Assembly: GCF_002937115.1 (NCBI RefSeq)
Contig: NZ_NHRY01000270.1
Location: 1 to 56,022, forward strand
Reading direction: 5' to 3'
Source of the DNA: Rhodopila globiformis
Lineage (GTDB): Bacteria; Pseudomonadota; Alphaproteobacteria; Acetobacterales; Acetobacteraceae
DNA length: 56,022 nucleotides
Part shown: in pieces, positions 36,240-45,377 of the stretch
Layout: the number at the start of each line of letters is the position of its first letter
Position numbering within the stretch: the stretch's first letter is position 1
The notes under the pieces: generated by a model
What the model was told of the DNA's origin: nothing
Database searches by the model: none
The model's input: the letters and a program-made list of their open reading frames with translations, nothing else
Translations under genes and position numbers: made by a program

Positions 36240-37715
36240 ATGCGCCCGCTCGCCCTCGCCCTGCTGCTGACCACCGCCGCCTGCACGGTCGGGCCGGACT
36301 TCAAGCGGCCGGCGGCGCCGGACGTCACCGGCTATGCGCCTGACGGATTGCCGGCGCGCACCGCCTCGGCCGACGCCGTGGCTGGCGCAGCGCAGTACTT
36401 CGACATGGGCAAGGACATTCCGGCGCAGTGGTGGACGCTGTTCCGGTCGCAGCCGCTGAACGACCTTGTCGTACAGTCGCTGAAGGCCAACCCGACCGTC
36501 GATGCCGCCCGCGCCGCGCTGCGCCAGGCGCAGGAGAACGAGCGGGCGCAGGTGGGCGGGTATTTTCCGCAAATTTCCGCCGGGCTGTCCGGCAGCCGCA
36601 ACCTGACGCCGACGCGGACGGTGGCGCCCTTCTCGTCCAGCGGCAACCCGTACTACAGCCTGATCACGCCGGAGCTGAACGTTTCATTCGTGCCGGACGT
36701 GTTCGGAGCGAATGCCCGCGCCGTGGAATCCCTCGCGGCGCAGGCCGAGAACCAGCGCTTCGAGCTGGAGGCCACGTACCTGACGCTGAGCTCGAACGTC
36801 GTGGCCGCGGCGATCCAGGAGGCCTCGCTACGCGGCCAGGTCGCGGCGACGCAGCAGACCATTGCGATTGAAACCAACCTGCTGAACATCCTGCGGCGGC
36901 AGATGGCGCTGGGTCAGGTCGCCGGGGTGGAGGTGGCGACGCAGGAGGCGGCGCTGGCGCAGGCGCGGCAGGCGCTGCCGCCGTTGCAGAAGCAACTGGC
37001 GCAACAGCGCGACCTGCTGGCGGTACTGGCCGGCCGCTACCCGAGTGAGGATGTCGCGGCCCGGTTCGAGATTGCCTCGTTGCACCTGCCGCAGGAAATT
37101 CCGGTGAGCCTGCCGGCGAAGCTGGTTGTGCAACGTCCCGACGTGCGCGCCGCCGAGGCCACCCTGCATGCCACCAGCGCGCAGATCGGCGTCGCCGTGG
37201 CGGCGCGGCTGCCGCAGCTCACGCTGACGGCGCAACTTGGCAACCAGGCGGAGTCCATCAGCAGTCTGTTTCTGCCCGGCACCAATTTCTGGACGCTGGG
37301 CGCCGGGCTGACGACGCCACTGTTCGAGGGCGGCACCCTGCTGCACAGGCAGCGCGCCGCCCAGGCGGCGTTCGACCAGGCCGCCGCCCAGTACCGCAAC
37401 ACCGTGCTGACGGCGATGCAGAACGTCGCGGACACGCTGCATGCGCTGCAATCAGATGCCGATGCCCTGGTCGCCGCGGTGGAAACGCAGCGCGCCACCG
37501 CGCGGACGCTGGCGATCACCCGCAAGCAGCTGGCGCTCGGCCAGGTGGCCTACCTGACGCTGTTGAATGCGCAACAGACGGACCAGCAGGCGCGCCTTGC
37601 GGTCGTGCAGGCGCAGGCCAGCCGGCTGGCCGATACCGCGGCGCTGTTCCAGGCGCTCGGCGGCGGGTGGTGGAACCGTCCCGGCGTGGCCGATGCCGGA
37701 GCGAATCAGCCATGA
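36240..37715 (+). CDS. Outer-membrane efflux lipoprotein (NodT/OprM family)
   Basis: 491 residues with a lipoprotein signal (LALALLLTTAAC, lipidated Cys15), then CTVGPDFKRPAAPDV, the classic NodT/OprM opening. Two repeats of a long coiled-coil half follow, including LEATYLTLSSNVVAAAIQEA and PDVRAAEATLHATSAQIGVA with LPQLTLTAQLG. It forms the trimeric exit duct of the RND pump. It starts 4 bp after the pump gene, so the three genes are one transport system. Confidence 0.93.
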   Translation: MRPLALALLLTTAACTVGPDFKRPAAPDVTGYAPDGLPARTASADAVAGAAQYFDMGKDIPAQWWTLFRSQPLNDLVVQSLKANPTVDAARAALRQAQENERAQVGGYFPQISAGLSGSRNLTPTRTVAPFSSSGNPYYSLITPELNVSFVPDVFGANARAVESLAAQAENQRFELEATYLTLSSNVVAAAIQEASLRGQVAATQQTIAIETNLLNILRRQMALGQVAGVEVATQEAALAQARQALPPLQKQLAQQRDLLAVLAGRYPSEDVAARFEIASLHLPQEIPVSLPAKLVVQRPDVRAAEATLHATSAQIGVAVAARLPQLTLTAQLGNQAESISSLFLPGTNFWTLGAGLTTPLFEGGTLLHRQRAAQAAFDQAAAQYRNTVLTAMQNVADTLHALQSDADALVAAVETQRATARTLAITRKQLALGQVAYLTLLNAQQTDQQARLAVVQAQASRLADTAALFQALGGGWWNRPGVADAGANQP

Positions 37716-37791
37716 CCGGCACATCGTTCGACGCCAGTCAATACTTTTCAGTAACGTCACGGACAAGGATCTGCCGGGGGGTGGCAGGAAA

Positions 37792-38091
37792 ATGCCGAGG
37801 AATACACAGGCCGGCCACATATCGCCAGAAAGAAGGCGCTCAGCCTTTGGCCCAACATTGGCGCGGTATGCGTTCCTTCTCTGCACGGCATTGACCGCAG
37901 CCTGTGCGCCGCAGGAGCCGCCCGATGCCATGCGGCGGGACCAATTTGGTATCGATACGGAAGACGGGCTCGTGCTGGCCGTTGTGAAGGAGGGCGCGAT
38001 CGGGTTGACCAACGCCGGTCTCACCCGTCTGGTCCGGACAGCTGTCGCCGGGCTCAGGCATCCCCTCATTTTAGCCCTGGCATGGCGCTGA
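37792..38091 (+). CDS. Small putative lipoprotein, unknown function
   Basis: 99 residues from the ATG at 37792, with AGGAAA before it. The sequence has a hydrophobic stretch ending in a lipobox-like ALTAAC (residues ~32-38), but a long charged leader of about 25 residues precedes it, which is atypical. The remaining part (DQFGIDTEDGLVLAVVKEGA) matches no family I recognise. It follows the efflux operon by 76 bp and could be a local passenger. The 270 bp beyond it (38092-38361) hold no clear gene, although a short frame starting at 38250 (MTLTNQFSFDLG) might be the broken N-terminus of something cut by the neighbouring transposase fragment. Confidence 0.35.
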   Translation: MPRNTQAGHISPERRRSAFGPTLARYAFLLCTALTAACAPQEPPDAMRRDQFGIDTEDGLVLAVVKEGAIGLTNAGLTRLVRTAVAGLRHPLILALAWR

Positions 38092-38361
38092 CATAAAAAG
38101 AATCGGCAGCGCGGCAGGAGATTCTGAAAAGAATCATGGTCCCTGCGCTGACGCAAAGATCTTGCGTTTTGCGCCGCCCCACTTTCCGGCGCGCCGATCT
38201 GGCCGAATCTGCTCCGCGACCATCAACACGGTCCTGCGGAGCGCGCATCATGACCCTCACAAACCAGTTCTCGTTCGACCTGGGTTCGCGGTCACGAGAC
38301 ACACGCGTTGAATCCGTGGCCCAAATCAGTGGCTTACAGGAGACGGATTCCGGGCGTGTGT

Positions 38362-38741
38362 CTATGACGTGGCGGGGGTCTCGGCTGCCTCACTCATCGC
38401 CATGACTTGCTTGAGCGCTGATATTCCAAGCGTTTTCAGCAGACCGGCCAACTCAGGACCGATTTTCGTGCGCTGAACAATCGTCTGCCGCTCAGCGACG
38501 TAGCGCACCGCCTTCAGCGTCCCCAGCAAGTGGGCGATGCGCGCCCAGGACAGGCCGGTGCGGATCTCGGCGGTACGCTGCACCTGCAAGGCCAACACGC
38601 ACAGCTTGACGTGCGCCTCAATCCGCCGCGGCGCCCAATGAAACATCGGCCGCACCTCCAGCCCCGTCTGCTTCATTCTCCTGAAGCAAGACTCAATGAT
38701 GGCGCCGCCTTTGTACGCCAGCGCCACGTCCTCGGCGGTCA
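38362..38741 (-). pseudogene. IS1634-family transposase, C-terminal fragment
   Basis: The minus-strand frame LTAEDVALAYKGGAIIESCF, RRMKQTGLEVRPMFHWAPRR and IEAHVKLCVLALQVQR is the C-terminal part of IS1634/IS4-type transposases, including the region after the last catalytic Glu. About 125 residues remain of more than 450. Its broken 5' edge is fused exactly to the truncated amidotransferase gene at about 38742. Confidence 0.7.
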
Positions 38742-39065
38742 GCTATGGGCGAAACTATGCATGCGCCCGCCGAGTTCGCGCACGAACGGATGGGTGTTGC
38801 GCAGCGCGACCGTGCCCGCCGTCGCCAATCGGATATGCGAGATCAGGATGGACGCCGGCGACTGGTGCCGTTCGACGAAGCGGAGCCAGGCGCTTCGCCG
38901 TGCCGGCTCGGGTTCGCGGTAGCAGCGGGCATCGCGCCCGTCGTGCAGCACGACACCCCAGCCGTCGATCGGATCGCCCGCTACCCGGCCATGCCGCGCC
39001 AGGCGCTGCAACGAAAAGCGGGCCGTGACCGGCGCCGCCGCGGCGATGCCGAGCAGTTCACACAT
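38739..39065 (-). pseudogene. Class II glutamine amidotransferase, truncated
   Basis: Starts MCELLGIAAAAPVTARFSLQ with the N-terminal nucleophile Cys2 of Ntn-type amidotransferases (YafJ/EgtC-like). GWGVVLHDGRDARCYREPEP and ILISHIRLATAGTVALRNTH are the glutamine-site motifs, and the frame ends in FVRELGGRMHSFAHS then TGA. Intact family members are about 250-280 residues and continue after FAHNG; here homology ends at FAH where IS1634-type sequence begins. Only ~108 residues remain, so the fold is incomplete. Confidence 0.75.
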
Positions 39066-39495
39066 GCGACCGGCGCCGTCGCAGCGCACGCCGTGGGCCG
39101 TGCCGGATCATGACCCTCTGTCTCGCCGCCACCATGGTCTCCGGTCGGCCATCCTTGCGCCTTCACAGTCTGCATGCAGCCCTGCTTGCCGTCCCGTTCA
39201 CTGCCTGGACCATCGTACCGCCTGCCCGACGCAGATCGATGATCCAGGTCAATCAACGGAATTGCTGCCTCGGCGGCACCGAGTTGGTGGGCAACAGGGC
39301 AATCGCGAGCCAATCGGCACGACCACGCCGCAGGAATGGTCTCGTTGCTGGTGCCGCGTGCGATTGCCCGGCTCGAGCGGGCGCGCCCCGGGCCTGTAAC
39401 CTTTGTCCGTCTGGTGCCGAACATTGCAGTGGTCCCGGTGCGTCCATGCCGGGCGAAGCCGTACCATCCTGACCGCGTGCACCTGGAGACAGAAT
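39066..39495. other. 430-bp divergent intergenic region
   Basis: It lies between the broken amidotransferase (minus) and the symporter gene (plus), so it should hold promoters for both. An open frame at 39110-39472 has poor codon bias and no domain and is not called. No operator or riboswitch was recognised. Confidence 0.35.
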
Positions 39496-40920
39496 TTGCA
39501 GCCGTTTGGCCCCTGGCTCATCCTTCTTGCGTTCTGCGCGCTGACCTGGTGGGTCACGCCGCGGCGCGTGAACGCCAACCAGTTCTTCGACGGGCGCACC
39601 GACGCCGGCGACCCGCCGGGCATCCTGATGGTCGCGATGAGTGCGGCCGTTACCTGGGTGTTCGCCAAGTCTATCGCCAACGCCTCCGACCTGGCGTACG
39701 GCTACGGGATCACCGGCGGCATCGGCTACACGATCTACTACCTGAGCTTTGTCGTCGCCGGGATCACCATCTACCTGCTGCGGACGCGGGGCGGCTACCG
39801 GTCGCTGCCGCACTTCCTGGTGTCCAAATACGGCGCCACGGCGGCGAAGCTGTTCATGATCCTGGTCACCTTCCGGCTGGGGAACGAGATCTGGTCGAAC
39901 ACCAAGGTGATGTCGCTCTACTTCGGCGCCGAGGGCAGCGGCGCCTACTGGGCGGCGGTCGTCCTGATCACCGCCTTCACGGTCGCCTATGCGTGGCGCG
40001 GCGGCATGCGGGCCAGCCTGACGACCGACCGCGTCCACATCTTCCTGGCATTCATCCTGCTCGCCCTGGTGCTGACCGTGCTGTTTCCGGGCTTGCAGGC
40101 GAAAGGCATCCCGACGGTGGCCGAGGCCACGCGGAGCAGCGGCATCACGTTCTGCCTGCTGGCGCTGGTGCAGGTCTTTTCCTATCCGTTCCATGACCCG
40201 GTGCTCACGGACCGCGGCTTCCTCAACCGGCCGCGCCAGGCGCTGAACAGCTTCCTGCTGGCGGCCCTGCTCAGCGGCAGCTTCATTTTCCTGTTCAGCT
40301 TCATCGGGCTTTACGGGCTGGCCTTCGGACTGGGACGGCCGCCGAGCGTGACGGTGCCGGGCGCGTTCGGCCTCGCCATGCTGCTGGTCTTCAATGCCAT
40401 CATGCTGATGACCGGCGGTTCGACCATCGACTCCACCCTCACCAGCATCGCCAAGCTCTCGGCGCGTGACTGGCGCCCGCAGGACCTGGCCCCGGCGCGG
40501 GGGCATGTCACGACCGGACGGATCGCGATGCTGGTGGTCGCCATCGTCGGCAACCTTCCTTTGCTGAGCATCTACCTCGGCGACAAGGTTGGGCCAGCCA
40601 TCATCGCCGCGACGACGATCAGCGGGACGATGGTCATGGGCCTGGCGCCGATCTTCCTGCTGTCGTGTATTCCGCAGGCGGGGCCGATCAGCTACCAGAT
40701 GGCGTTCTGGCCCGGCGTCGTGCTCGGCATCACCCGCGCCGTCGAGACGTTCGCGCATATGCGAATACTTCCGGACATTGTCCGGCTGGGCAGCGGGCCG
40801 TTTGCGCTTGATCTTGGTGTCAATACATGGGGTGTGGCGTTGTGCAGCGTGACCTTCATCGCAGGCGCCGTGCTGGCGCCGCGGCCGATCGGCATATCCG
40901 GCAGCGTGCAGAGGGCCTGA
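39496..40920 (+). CDS. Sodium:solute symporter family protein (SSS)
   Basis: 474 residues, about 12-13 hydrophobic helices in the LeuT-like SSS order: ILMVAMSAAVTWVFAKSIAN, GGIGYTIYYLSFVVAGITIY, GGYRSLPHFLVSKYGATAAK (the conserved SSS loop), and AIMLMTGGSTIDSTLTSIAK, the Na+-site-like Ser/Thr helix. It would couple Na+ entry to uptake of an organic solute or ion. The TTG at 39496 is selected because GGAGAC lies 5 bp before it; the frame extends upstream without family sequence. It is the first gene of a cassette whose next four genes overlap or nearly touch. Confidence 0.82.
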   Translation: MQPFGPWLILLAFCALTWWVTPRRVNANQFFDGRTDAGDPPGILMVAMSAAVTWVFAKSIANASDLAYGYGITGGIGYTIYYLSFVVAGITIYLLRTRGGYRSLPHFLVSKYGATAAKLFMILVTFRLGNEIWSNTKVMSLYFGAEGSGAYWAAVVLITAFTVAYAWRGGMRASLTTDRVHIFLAFILLALVLTVLFPGLQAKGIPTVAEATRSSGITFCLLALVQVFSYPFHDPVLTDRGFLNRPRQALNSFLLAALLSGSFIFLFSFIGLYGLAFGLGRPPSVTVPGAFGLAMLLVFNAIMLMTGGSTIDSTLTSIAKLSARDWRPQDLAPARGHVTTGRIAMLVVAIVGNLPLLSIYLGDKVGPAIIAATTISGTMVMGLAPIFLLSCIPQAGPISYQMAFWPGVVLGITRAVETFAHMRILPDIVRLGSGPFALDLGVNTWGVALCSVTFIAGAVLAPRPIGISGSVQRA

Positions 40921-40923
40921 GCC

Positions 40924-41799
40924 ATGACCACCGACGACCGTGTGCCCGTGATCCGTGTGTCGCAACCGCTTCTGCTGTTCGGCGGATGCTACAGCAATCT
41001 CCAGGCGACCGAGGCCCTGTTTGCCGCGGCGGAACGGCTCGGCATTCCGCCCAGGCGCATCATCTGCACCGGCGACGTGGTGGCCTACGCGGCCGATGCG
41101 GCGGCGACCGTCGATCTCGTACGCCGCATGGGAATCCCTGTTGTCATGGGCAATTGCGAGGAATCGCTCGGCACCAGGGCCGCCGATTGCGGCTGCGGCT
41201 TTGCCGGCGGCTCCGCCTGCGATCTGCTGTCGGTCGCGTGGTATGCGCACGCCAATGCCGCGCTCGATGACGACGCCCGGGCCTGGATGCGCGGCCTGCC
41301 ACGCCGTATCGACGTCGAGATGAGCAACCGCCGGCTGGCTGTCGTCCACGGCAGCCCGCGGCGTATCAACCAGTTCGTCTTTGCCTCGGCGCCTGCGGAT
41401 GACCTTATCGGCCTGATTGGCGTGACCGGCTGTGACGGGGTCATCGGCGGTCATTGCGGCCTGCCGTTCACCCGCGTGGTGGACGGCCGGCTGTGGCACA
41501 ATCCGGGCGCCATCGGCGTCCCGGCGAATGACGGCACGCCGCGCGTCTGGTTCAGCGTCCTGCGGCCGTCGGACGGCGGCATCGAGATCTGTCACCTGCC
41601 GCTGGAGTACGATCATGCCACGGCCGCCGCGGCGATATGGACGGCAGGGCTGCCCGCCGGATACGCCGATGCCATGGGCTCCGGCCTCTGGCCGAGCACC
41701 GACGTGTTGCCGCCAATGGAGCTACAGCAGCGCGGCGTGGCGCTCACGCTGCCCACTGTGGTTTGGCCGGATGCGGCGCCGGTGGCCGCCGGCCGATGA
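40924..41799 (+). CDS. Metallophosphoesterase superfamily protein with altered motif I
   Basis: 291 residues with a calcineurin-like layout: ICTGDVVAYAAD (GD motif), VMGNCEESLG (GNxE), LAVVHGSPRRINQF (H), and IGGHCGLPFTRVV (GHx). The first motif, normally DxHGN with two metal ligands, reads FGGCYSNLQATEAL, so the Asp and His are replaced by Gly and Tyr. Either the enzyme uses one metal or acts as a non-classical phosphodiesterase or binding protein. A Cys-rich insert (ADCGCGFAGGSACD) is present. It starts 3 bp after the symporter and its stop overlaps the next start (ATGA). Confidence 0.75.
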   Translation: MTTDDRVPVIRVSQPLLLFGGCYSNLQATEALFAAAERLGIPPRRIICTGDVVAYAADAAATVDLVRRMGIPVVMGNCEESLGTRAADCGCGFAGGSACDLLSVAWYAHANAALDDDARAWMRGLPRRIDVEMSNRRLAVVHGSPRRINQFVFASAPADDLIGLIGVTGCDGVIGGHCGLPFTRVVDGRLWHNPGAIGVPANDGTPRVWFSVLRPSDGGIEICHLPLEYDHATAAAAIWTAGLPAGYADAMGSGLWPSTDVLPPMELQQRGVALTLPTVVWPDAAPVAAGR

Positions 41800-42488
41800 G
41801 TACCCTGTCGCCCTGGATCACACGGATCGCCGTCCTGGCCGTCATCGCCGGGCTGATCGCGGCGTTCTTCGCGCTTGGGTTGCAGCATGTGCTCTCGCTG
41901 GACGCACTGCGGTCGAACGAGCATGATCTCCTGGCATTTCGCAACCGCCAGCCCGTTGTCGCCGCGGCGGCTTATGTCCTGCTCTACATGGCCGTGGTGA
42001 CCCTGGCGGTGCCCGGTGCTGTCGTGATGACCCTGGCGGGCGGCGCGATCTTCGGGCTTCCCGAAGGGACGGTCCTCGCGTCGTTCGCCTCGTCCTTCGG
42101 CGCCGCCGCGGCGTTCCTCGCCAGCCGCTTCCTGTTCCGCGACTGGGTGAAGCGGCGGTTCCAGTCGCGCCTGGAGCAGGTCAACCGTGGCCTGGAGAAG
42201 GACGGCTGGGTCTATCTGCTCAGCCTGCGCCTGGTGCCAGTCATTCCTTACACGCTGATCAACCTGGTCTTCGGCGTCACCGCCATCCCGCTCGCCCTGT
42301 TCTACGGCGTCAGCCAGATCGGCATGCTTCCCGCCACCATCGTCTACGTCAACGCGGGGACGCGGCTGGAGCACGTCCGGAGCGCGTCCGATATCCTGTC
42401 GCCGGTGATGATCGGGTCATTGCTGCTGCTCGCGATCCTGCCGCTTGCCGCCCGCGCCGTGACCCGCCGCCTCATGAGGCACGGATGA
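41796..42488 (+). CDS. TVP38/TMEM64 (VTT-domain) membrane protein
   Basis: 230 residues, about six helices. The VTT/SNARE-associated core is visible as AAYVLLYMAVVTLAVPGAVV, then TLAGGAIFGLPEGTVLASFA, and SLRLVPVIPYTLINLVFGVT, with the conserved R-x-x-P-x-x-P-Y pattern. Such proteins are scramblase-like or transporters of unknown substrate, and they often pair with a mercuric-reductase-like flavoprotein, as here. ATGA overlaps occur at both ends, implying co-translation with the metallophosphoesterase and the oxidoreductase. Confidence 0.87.
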   Translation: MSTLSPWITRIAVLAVIAGLIAAFFALGLQHVLSLDALRSNEHDLLAFRNRQPVVAAAAYVLLYMAVVTLAVPGAVVMTLAGGAIFGLPEGTVLASFASSFGAAAAFLASRFLFRDWVKRRFQSRLEQVNRGLEKDGWVYLLSLRLVPVIPYTLINLVFGVTAIPLALFYGVSQIGMLPATIVYVNAGTRLEHVRSASDILSPVMIGSLLLLAILPLAARAVTRRLMRHG

Positions 42489-43951
42489 GCGCCGCCTGGA
42501 GGAAACCGCGGCGCTTCGACCGGAACCTGGTGGTCATCGGCGCCGGAAGCGCCGGGCTGGTCAGCGCCCTGGTGGCGGCCAAGCTGGGCGCGAAGGTCAC
42601 GCTGGTCGAAGGCAACGTCATGGGCGGCGACTGCCTGAACACCGGCTGCGTGCCGTCGAAGGCGATCATCCACGCCGCCCGGCTGGTTGCACAGGCACGG
42701 GCGGCCGCCGCGATGGGGCTGATCGGCGCCGTGGGCGAGGTCGATACGGCGGCTGCCATGCGCTATGTCCGGTCCTGCATCGCCGCGGTCGCCCCGCACG
42801 ACTCCGTCGAGCGCTTCCAGGGGCTGGGCGTGGATGTCCGGCTCGGCCGGGCGATGATCACCTCGCCATGGACGGTCGAGGTCTCGGGTGAAACCCTGAC
42901 CACGCGTGCCATCGTCATCGCGGCCGGGGCGGAACCTGCGGTGCCGCCGCTTCCCGGGCTGGAGGCCGTCGGCTACCTGACATCGGAAACCATCTGGGCG
43001 CTGGAGACGGTGCCGCGGCGCCTGTTGATCCTTGGCGGCGGTCCCATCGGCTGCGAACTCGCGCAGGCCTTTGCCCGCCTCGGCGCCGAGGTGACCGTCG
43101 CCCAGAAAGCCGATCGGCTGCTGGAACGTGAGGACGACGAGGTTTCGGCGTTCGTCCACGCGCGGTTGCGCCGCGATGGCATTCAGGTGCTGACCGGGCA
43201 CCAGGCGGTCGCGGCCGAACGCCAGGGGGACGAGCGCACCATGCTGTTCCACCGGCAGGGGGCGCGCGTCTCGATCGGCTTCGATGCCCTGCTGGTTGCC
43301 GTTGGCCGCAAGCCCCGGACGACCGGCTATGGGCTGGAGACGCTTGGCATCGGGTTGGGCGCGAAAGGCACGATCGAGACGAACCCGTATCTTCAGACGC
43401 AATACCCGAACATCCTCGCCTGCGGCGATGTGGCAGGTCCGTTCCAGTTCACCCATGCCGCCGGGCACCAGGGCGGCTACGCGGCCATCAACGCGCTGTT
43501 CGGAAACATTCACCGGATCCGGGCCGACCGCGCCGTCATGCCTGCCGTCACCTACATCGAGCCGGAGGTCGGCCGGGCGGGGCTGAACGAGCGCGAGACA
43601 ACGGCCCAAGGTATCGCCTACGCGGTGAGCTACTACGATCTGGCTGAATCCGACCGCGCCATCGTGGACGATGCACGCGAGGGCTTCGTCAAGGTTCTCA
43701 CCGTGCCCGGCAAGGATCGCATTCTCGGGGCCACCATCGTCGCACCGCGCGCGGGCGAAATGCTGGCCGAACTGACACTGGCGATGCAGCGCGGCCTCGG
43801 CCTCAAGGCGGTCTTCGGCACCATCCATGCCTACCCGACCTATACCGAGGCCAACCGCAGCGTCGCGGGCGCTTGGCGGACTAGCCACGCGCCGCCCTGG
43901 CTGTTCCGGTGGCTCGCACGCTACCAGGCATGGATGCGGGGCACGGCATGA
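42485..43951 (+). CDS. FAD-dependent pyridine nucleotide-disulfide oxidoreductase (MerA/Lpd-like)
   Basis: 488 residues. FAD-binding NLVVIGAGSAGLVSALVAAK, redox-active disulfide GGDCLNTGCVPSKA (Cys-x4-Cys), NAD(P)H-binding LLILGGGPIGCELAQAFARL, second FAD motif NILACGDVAGPFQFTHAAGH, and a dimerisation domain with the catalytic His region TIHAYPTYTEA. It lacks the N-terminal HMA domain and the C-terminal CC pair of true mercuric reductases, so Hg(II) is an unlikely substrate. It overlaps the VTT gene (ATGA). Flavoproteins of this type next to TVP38 proteins and a radical SAM protein recur in bacteria, but the reaction is not established to my knowledge. Confidence 0.85.
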   Translation: MSAAWRKPRRFDRNLVVIGAGSAGLVSALVAAKLGAKVTLVEGNVMGGDCLNTGCVPSKAIIHAARLVAQARAAAAMGLIGAVGEVDTAAAMRYVRSCIAAVAPHDSVERFQGLGVDVRLGRAMITSPWTVEVSGETLTTRAIVIAAGAEPAVPPLPGLEAVGYLTSETIWALETVPRRLLILGGGPIGCELAQAFARLGAEVTVAQKADRLLEREDDEVSAFVHARLRRDGIQVLTGHQAVAAERQGDERTMLFHRQGARVSIGFDALLVAVGRKPRTTGYGLETLGIGLGAKGTIETNPYLQTQYPNILACGDVAGPFQFTHAAGHQGGYAAINALFGNIHRIRADRAVMPAVTYIEPEVGRAGLNERETTAQGIAYAVSYYDLAESDRAIVDDAREGFVKVLTVPGKDRILGATIVAPRAGEMLAELTLAMQRGLGLKAVFGTIHAYPTYTEANRSVAGAWRTSHAPPWLFRWLARYQAWMRGTA

Positions 43952-44106
43952 GGGGCAACGAGGCAACGGCCGCGATCCGCGCCGGGACGTCGCGCCTCGG
44001 CGAAGGTCAGCGGCCCGTCCCGGCGGATCGGCATTCCGGGCATTACGGAACCATAACGGACTGCGGCGGCGGCCGCCGCGACCTGGACCAGAAGGAAACT
44101 GCACGC

Positions 44107-45238
44107 ATGTCCTCACCGGCTTCCGTTGTTCAGCCAGGCTTTTCGATCGGCAAGTTCCACGATCCCGATGTGACCGCGCGCGGTGAAGCCCGGGCGAAGG
44201 TCGCGCTGCACGGCCTTGAGACGCTGTGGTTCAACACCGGGACGTTGTGCAATCTGTCCTGCGTCAACTGCTACATCGAATCCTCGCCTCGGAACGACCG
44301 CCTGGCCTATCTGAGCCGCGCCGATGTCGCGCGCTACAGCAGACCGCAGCTTAGTTGGGACGCAGACGGCCTGTCTTCATCGTCATGGCCCGGCTTGTCC
44401 GGGCCACCTATTCCAGCACGTGTGCCGCGACAGGTGGCCCGGACAAGCCGGGCCATGACGAGTGAGGTGCACCGTCGCCCTGTCCCAACCGACCTGCGGT
44501 TTGCTGTACCTGGCCGAAATCCGGCGCGACGGCCTGCCGACCGGGCTGATCGGCTTCACCGGGGGCGAGCCGTTCATGAACCCGGCTTTGCCCGCCATGC
44601 TCGACGATGTGCTGTCCGGCGGGTTCTCCGCGCTGGTGCTGACAAACGCGATGAAGCCGATGCGCCGGACGGAGGCGGCGCTGCTCGACCTGAACCAGCG
44701 GTTCGGCAAGCGGCTGACGATCCGTGTCTCGCTGGATCACTATACGGCGCCTGTCCACGAAGCCGAACGGGGCGCCCGGACCTGGCAACCTGCACTCGAT
44801 GGCCTGCTGTGGCTGGTCCGGAACGGCTTCGAGACGCACGTCGCCGCCCGCCTGCTGTCCGGCGAACCGGCCGAGCGTGTGCGGCAAGGGTTCGGCCGCC
44901 TGTTCGCTGAACGCGGGATTGGGATCGACGCGCTCGACCCTGTGCGCCTGATACTGTTTCCTGACATGGGCAGCGCGCGGGACGTTCCCGAGATTACCGA
45001 GGCCTGCTGGGGCATCCTGGGCCGATCACCCGATTCGGTGATGTGCGCTTCGTCCCGCATGGTGATCCGCCGCCGCGGCGCCGATGCGCCATCCGTCGCC
45101 GCCTGCACTCTGCTGCCGTACGACCCGCGGTTCGAGCTTGGAACGACGCTGGCCGAGGCTGTGGGGGCCGTTGCGTTGAACCACCGCTACTGCGCCGAAT
45201 TCTGCGTGCTGGGCGGCGCGGCATGCAGCCGGCGTTGA
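44107..45238 (+). pseudogene. Radical SAM protein gene disrupted by a 172-bp palindromic insertion
   Basis: Before the insertion: SSPASVVQPGF, then ETLWFNTGTLCNLSC with the CNLSCVNCY [4Fe-4S]/SAM motif. After it, in another frame: GLIGFTGGEPFMNPALPAML (the GGEP SAM-binding motif), DLNQRFGKRLTIRVSLDHY, and a C-terminal NHRYCAEFCVLGGAAC with Cys residues that may bind an auxiliary cluster. The element 44335-44508 lies between. Removing it and one TA joins DVARY to LAEIRRDGL in frame, giving a 319-residue protein. The gene therefore looks recently inactivated, unless both halves are made separately. It ends the symporter-VTT-oxidoreductase cassette. The ATG at 44107 follows AAGGAAAC. Confidence 0.82.
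44335..44508. mobile_element. MITE-like palindromic element inserted at TA in radical SAM gene
   Basis: Ends: left TACAGCAGACCGCAG...GTTGGGAC, right reverse complement TACAGCAAACCGCAGGTCGG followed by TTGGGAC. The TA at both edges is the likely target duplication, as in IS630/mariner elements. The centre is a perfect palindrome based on CATGGCCCGGCTTGTCCGGG, nearly identical to the inner layer at 32779-32853. No transposase is encoded, so it needs one in trans. Confidence 0.82.
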
Positions 45239-45377
45239 GCTGGCCGCGCCGTGGCAGTTGCGAATTCATTGCGCAAGGGGAAGATGCGTTCTATTCTGCG
45301 CAGGGAAACATTCCGCAATCGCCGCGTGCACGCGCCGCGCCGGAAGCGACATTGAGCGAGGGGGACCGCCGGTTGTC

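Noticed and set aside
39110..39472. Plus-strand open frame of 120 codons before the symporter
   Set aside because: Codon bias is unlike neighbouring genes and the product has no domain; the symporter has a better start with its own ribosome site.
39253..41616. About 790-codon minus-strand frame across symporter and phosphoesterase genes
   Set aside because: Spans two real genes antisense, composition is Arg/His/Asp-rich and no family fits.
42485..43951. Calling the flavoprotein mercuric reductase MerA
   Set aside because: It lacks the HMA domain and C-terminal Cys pair, and no merR/T/P genes are nearby.
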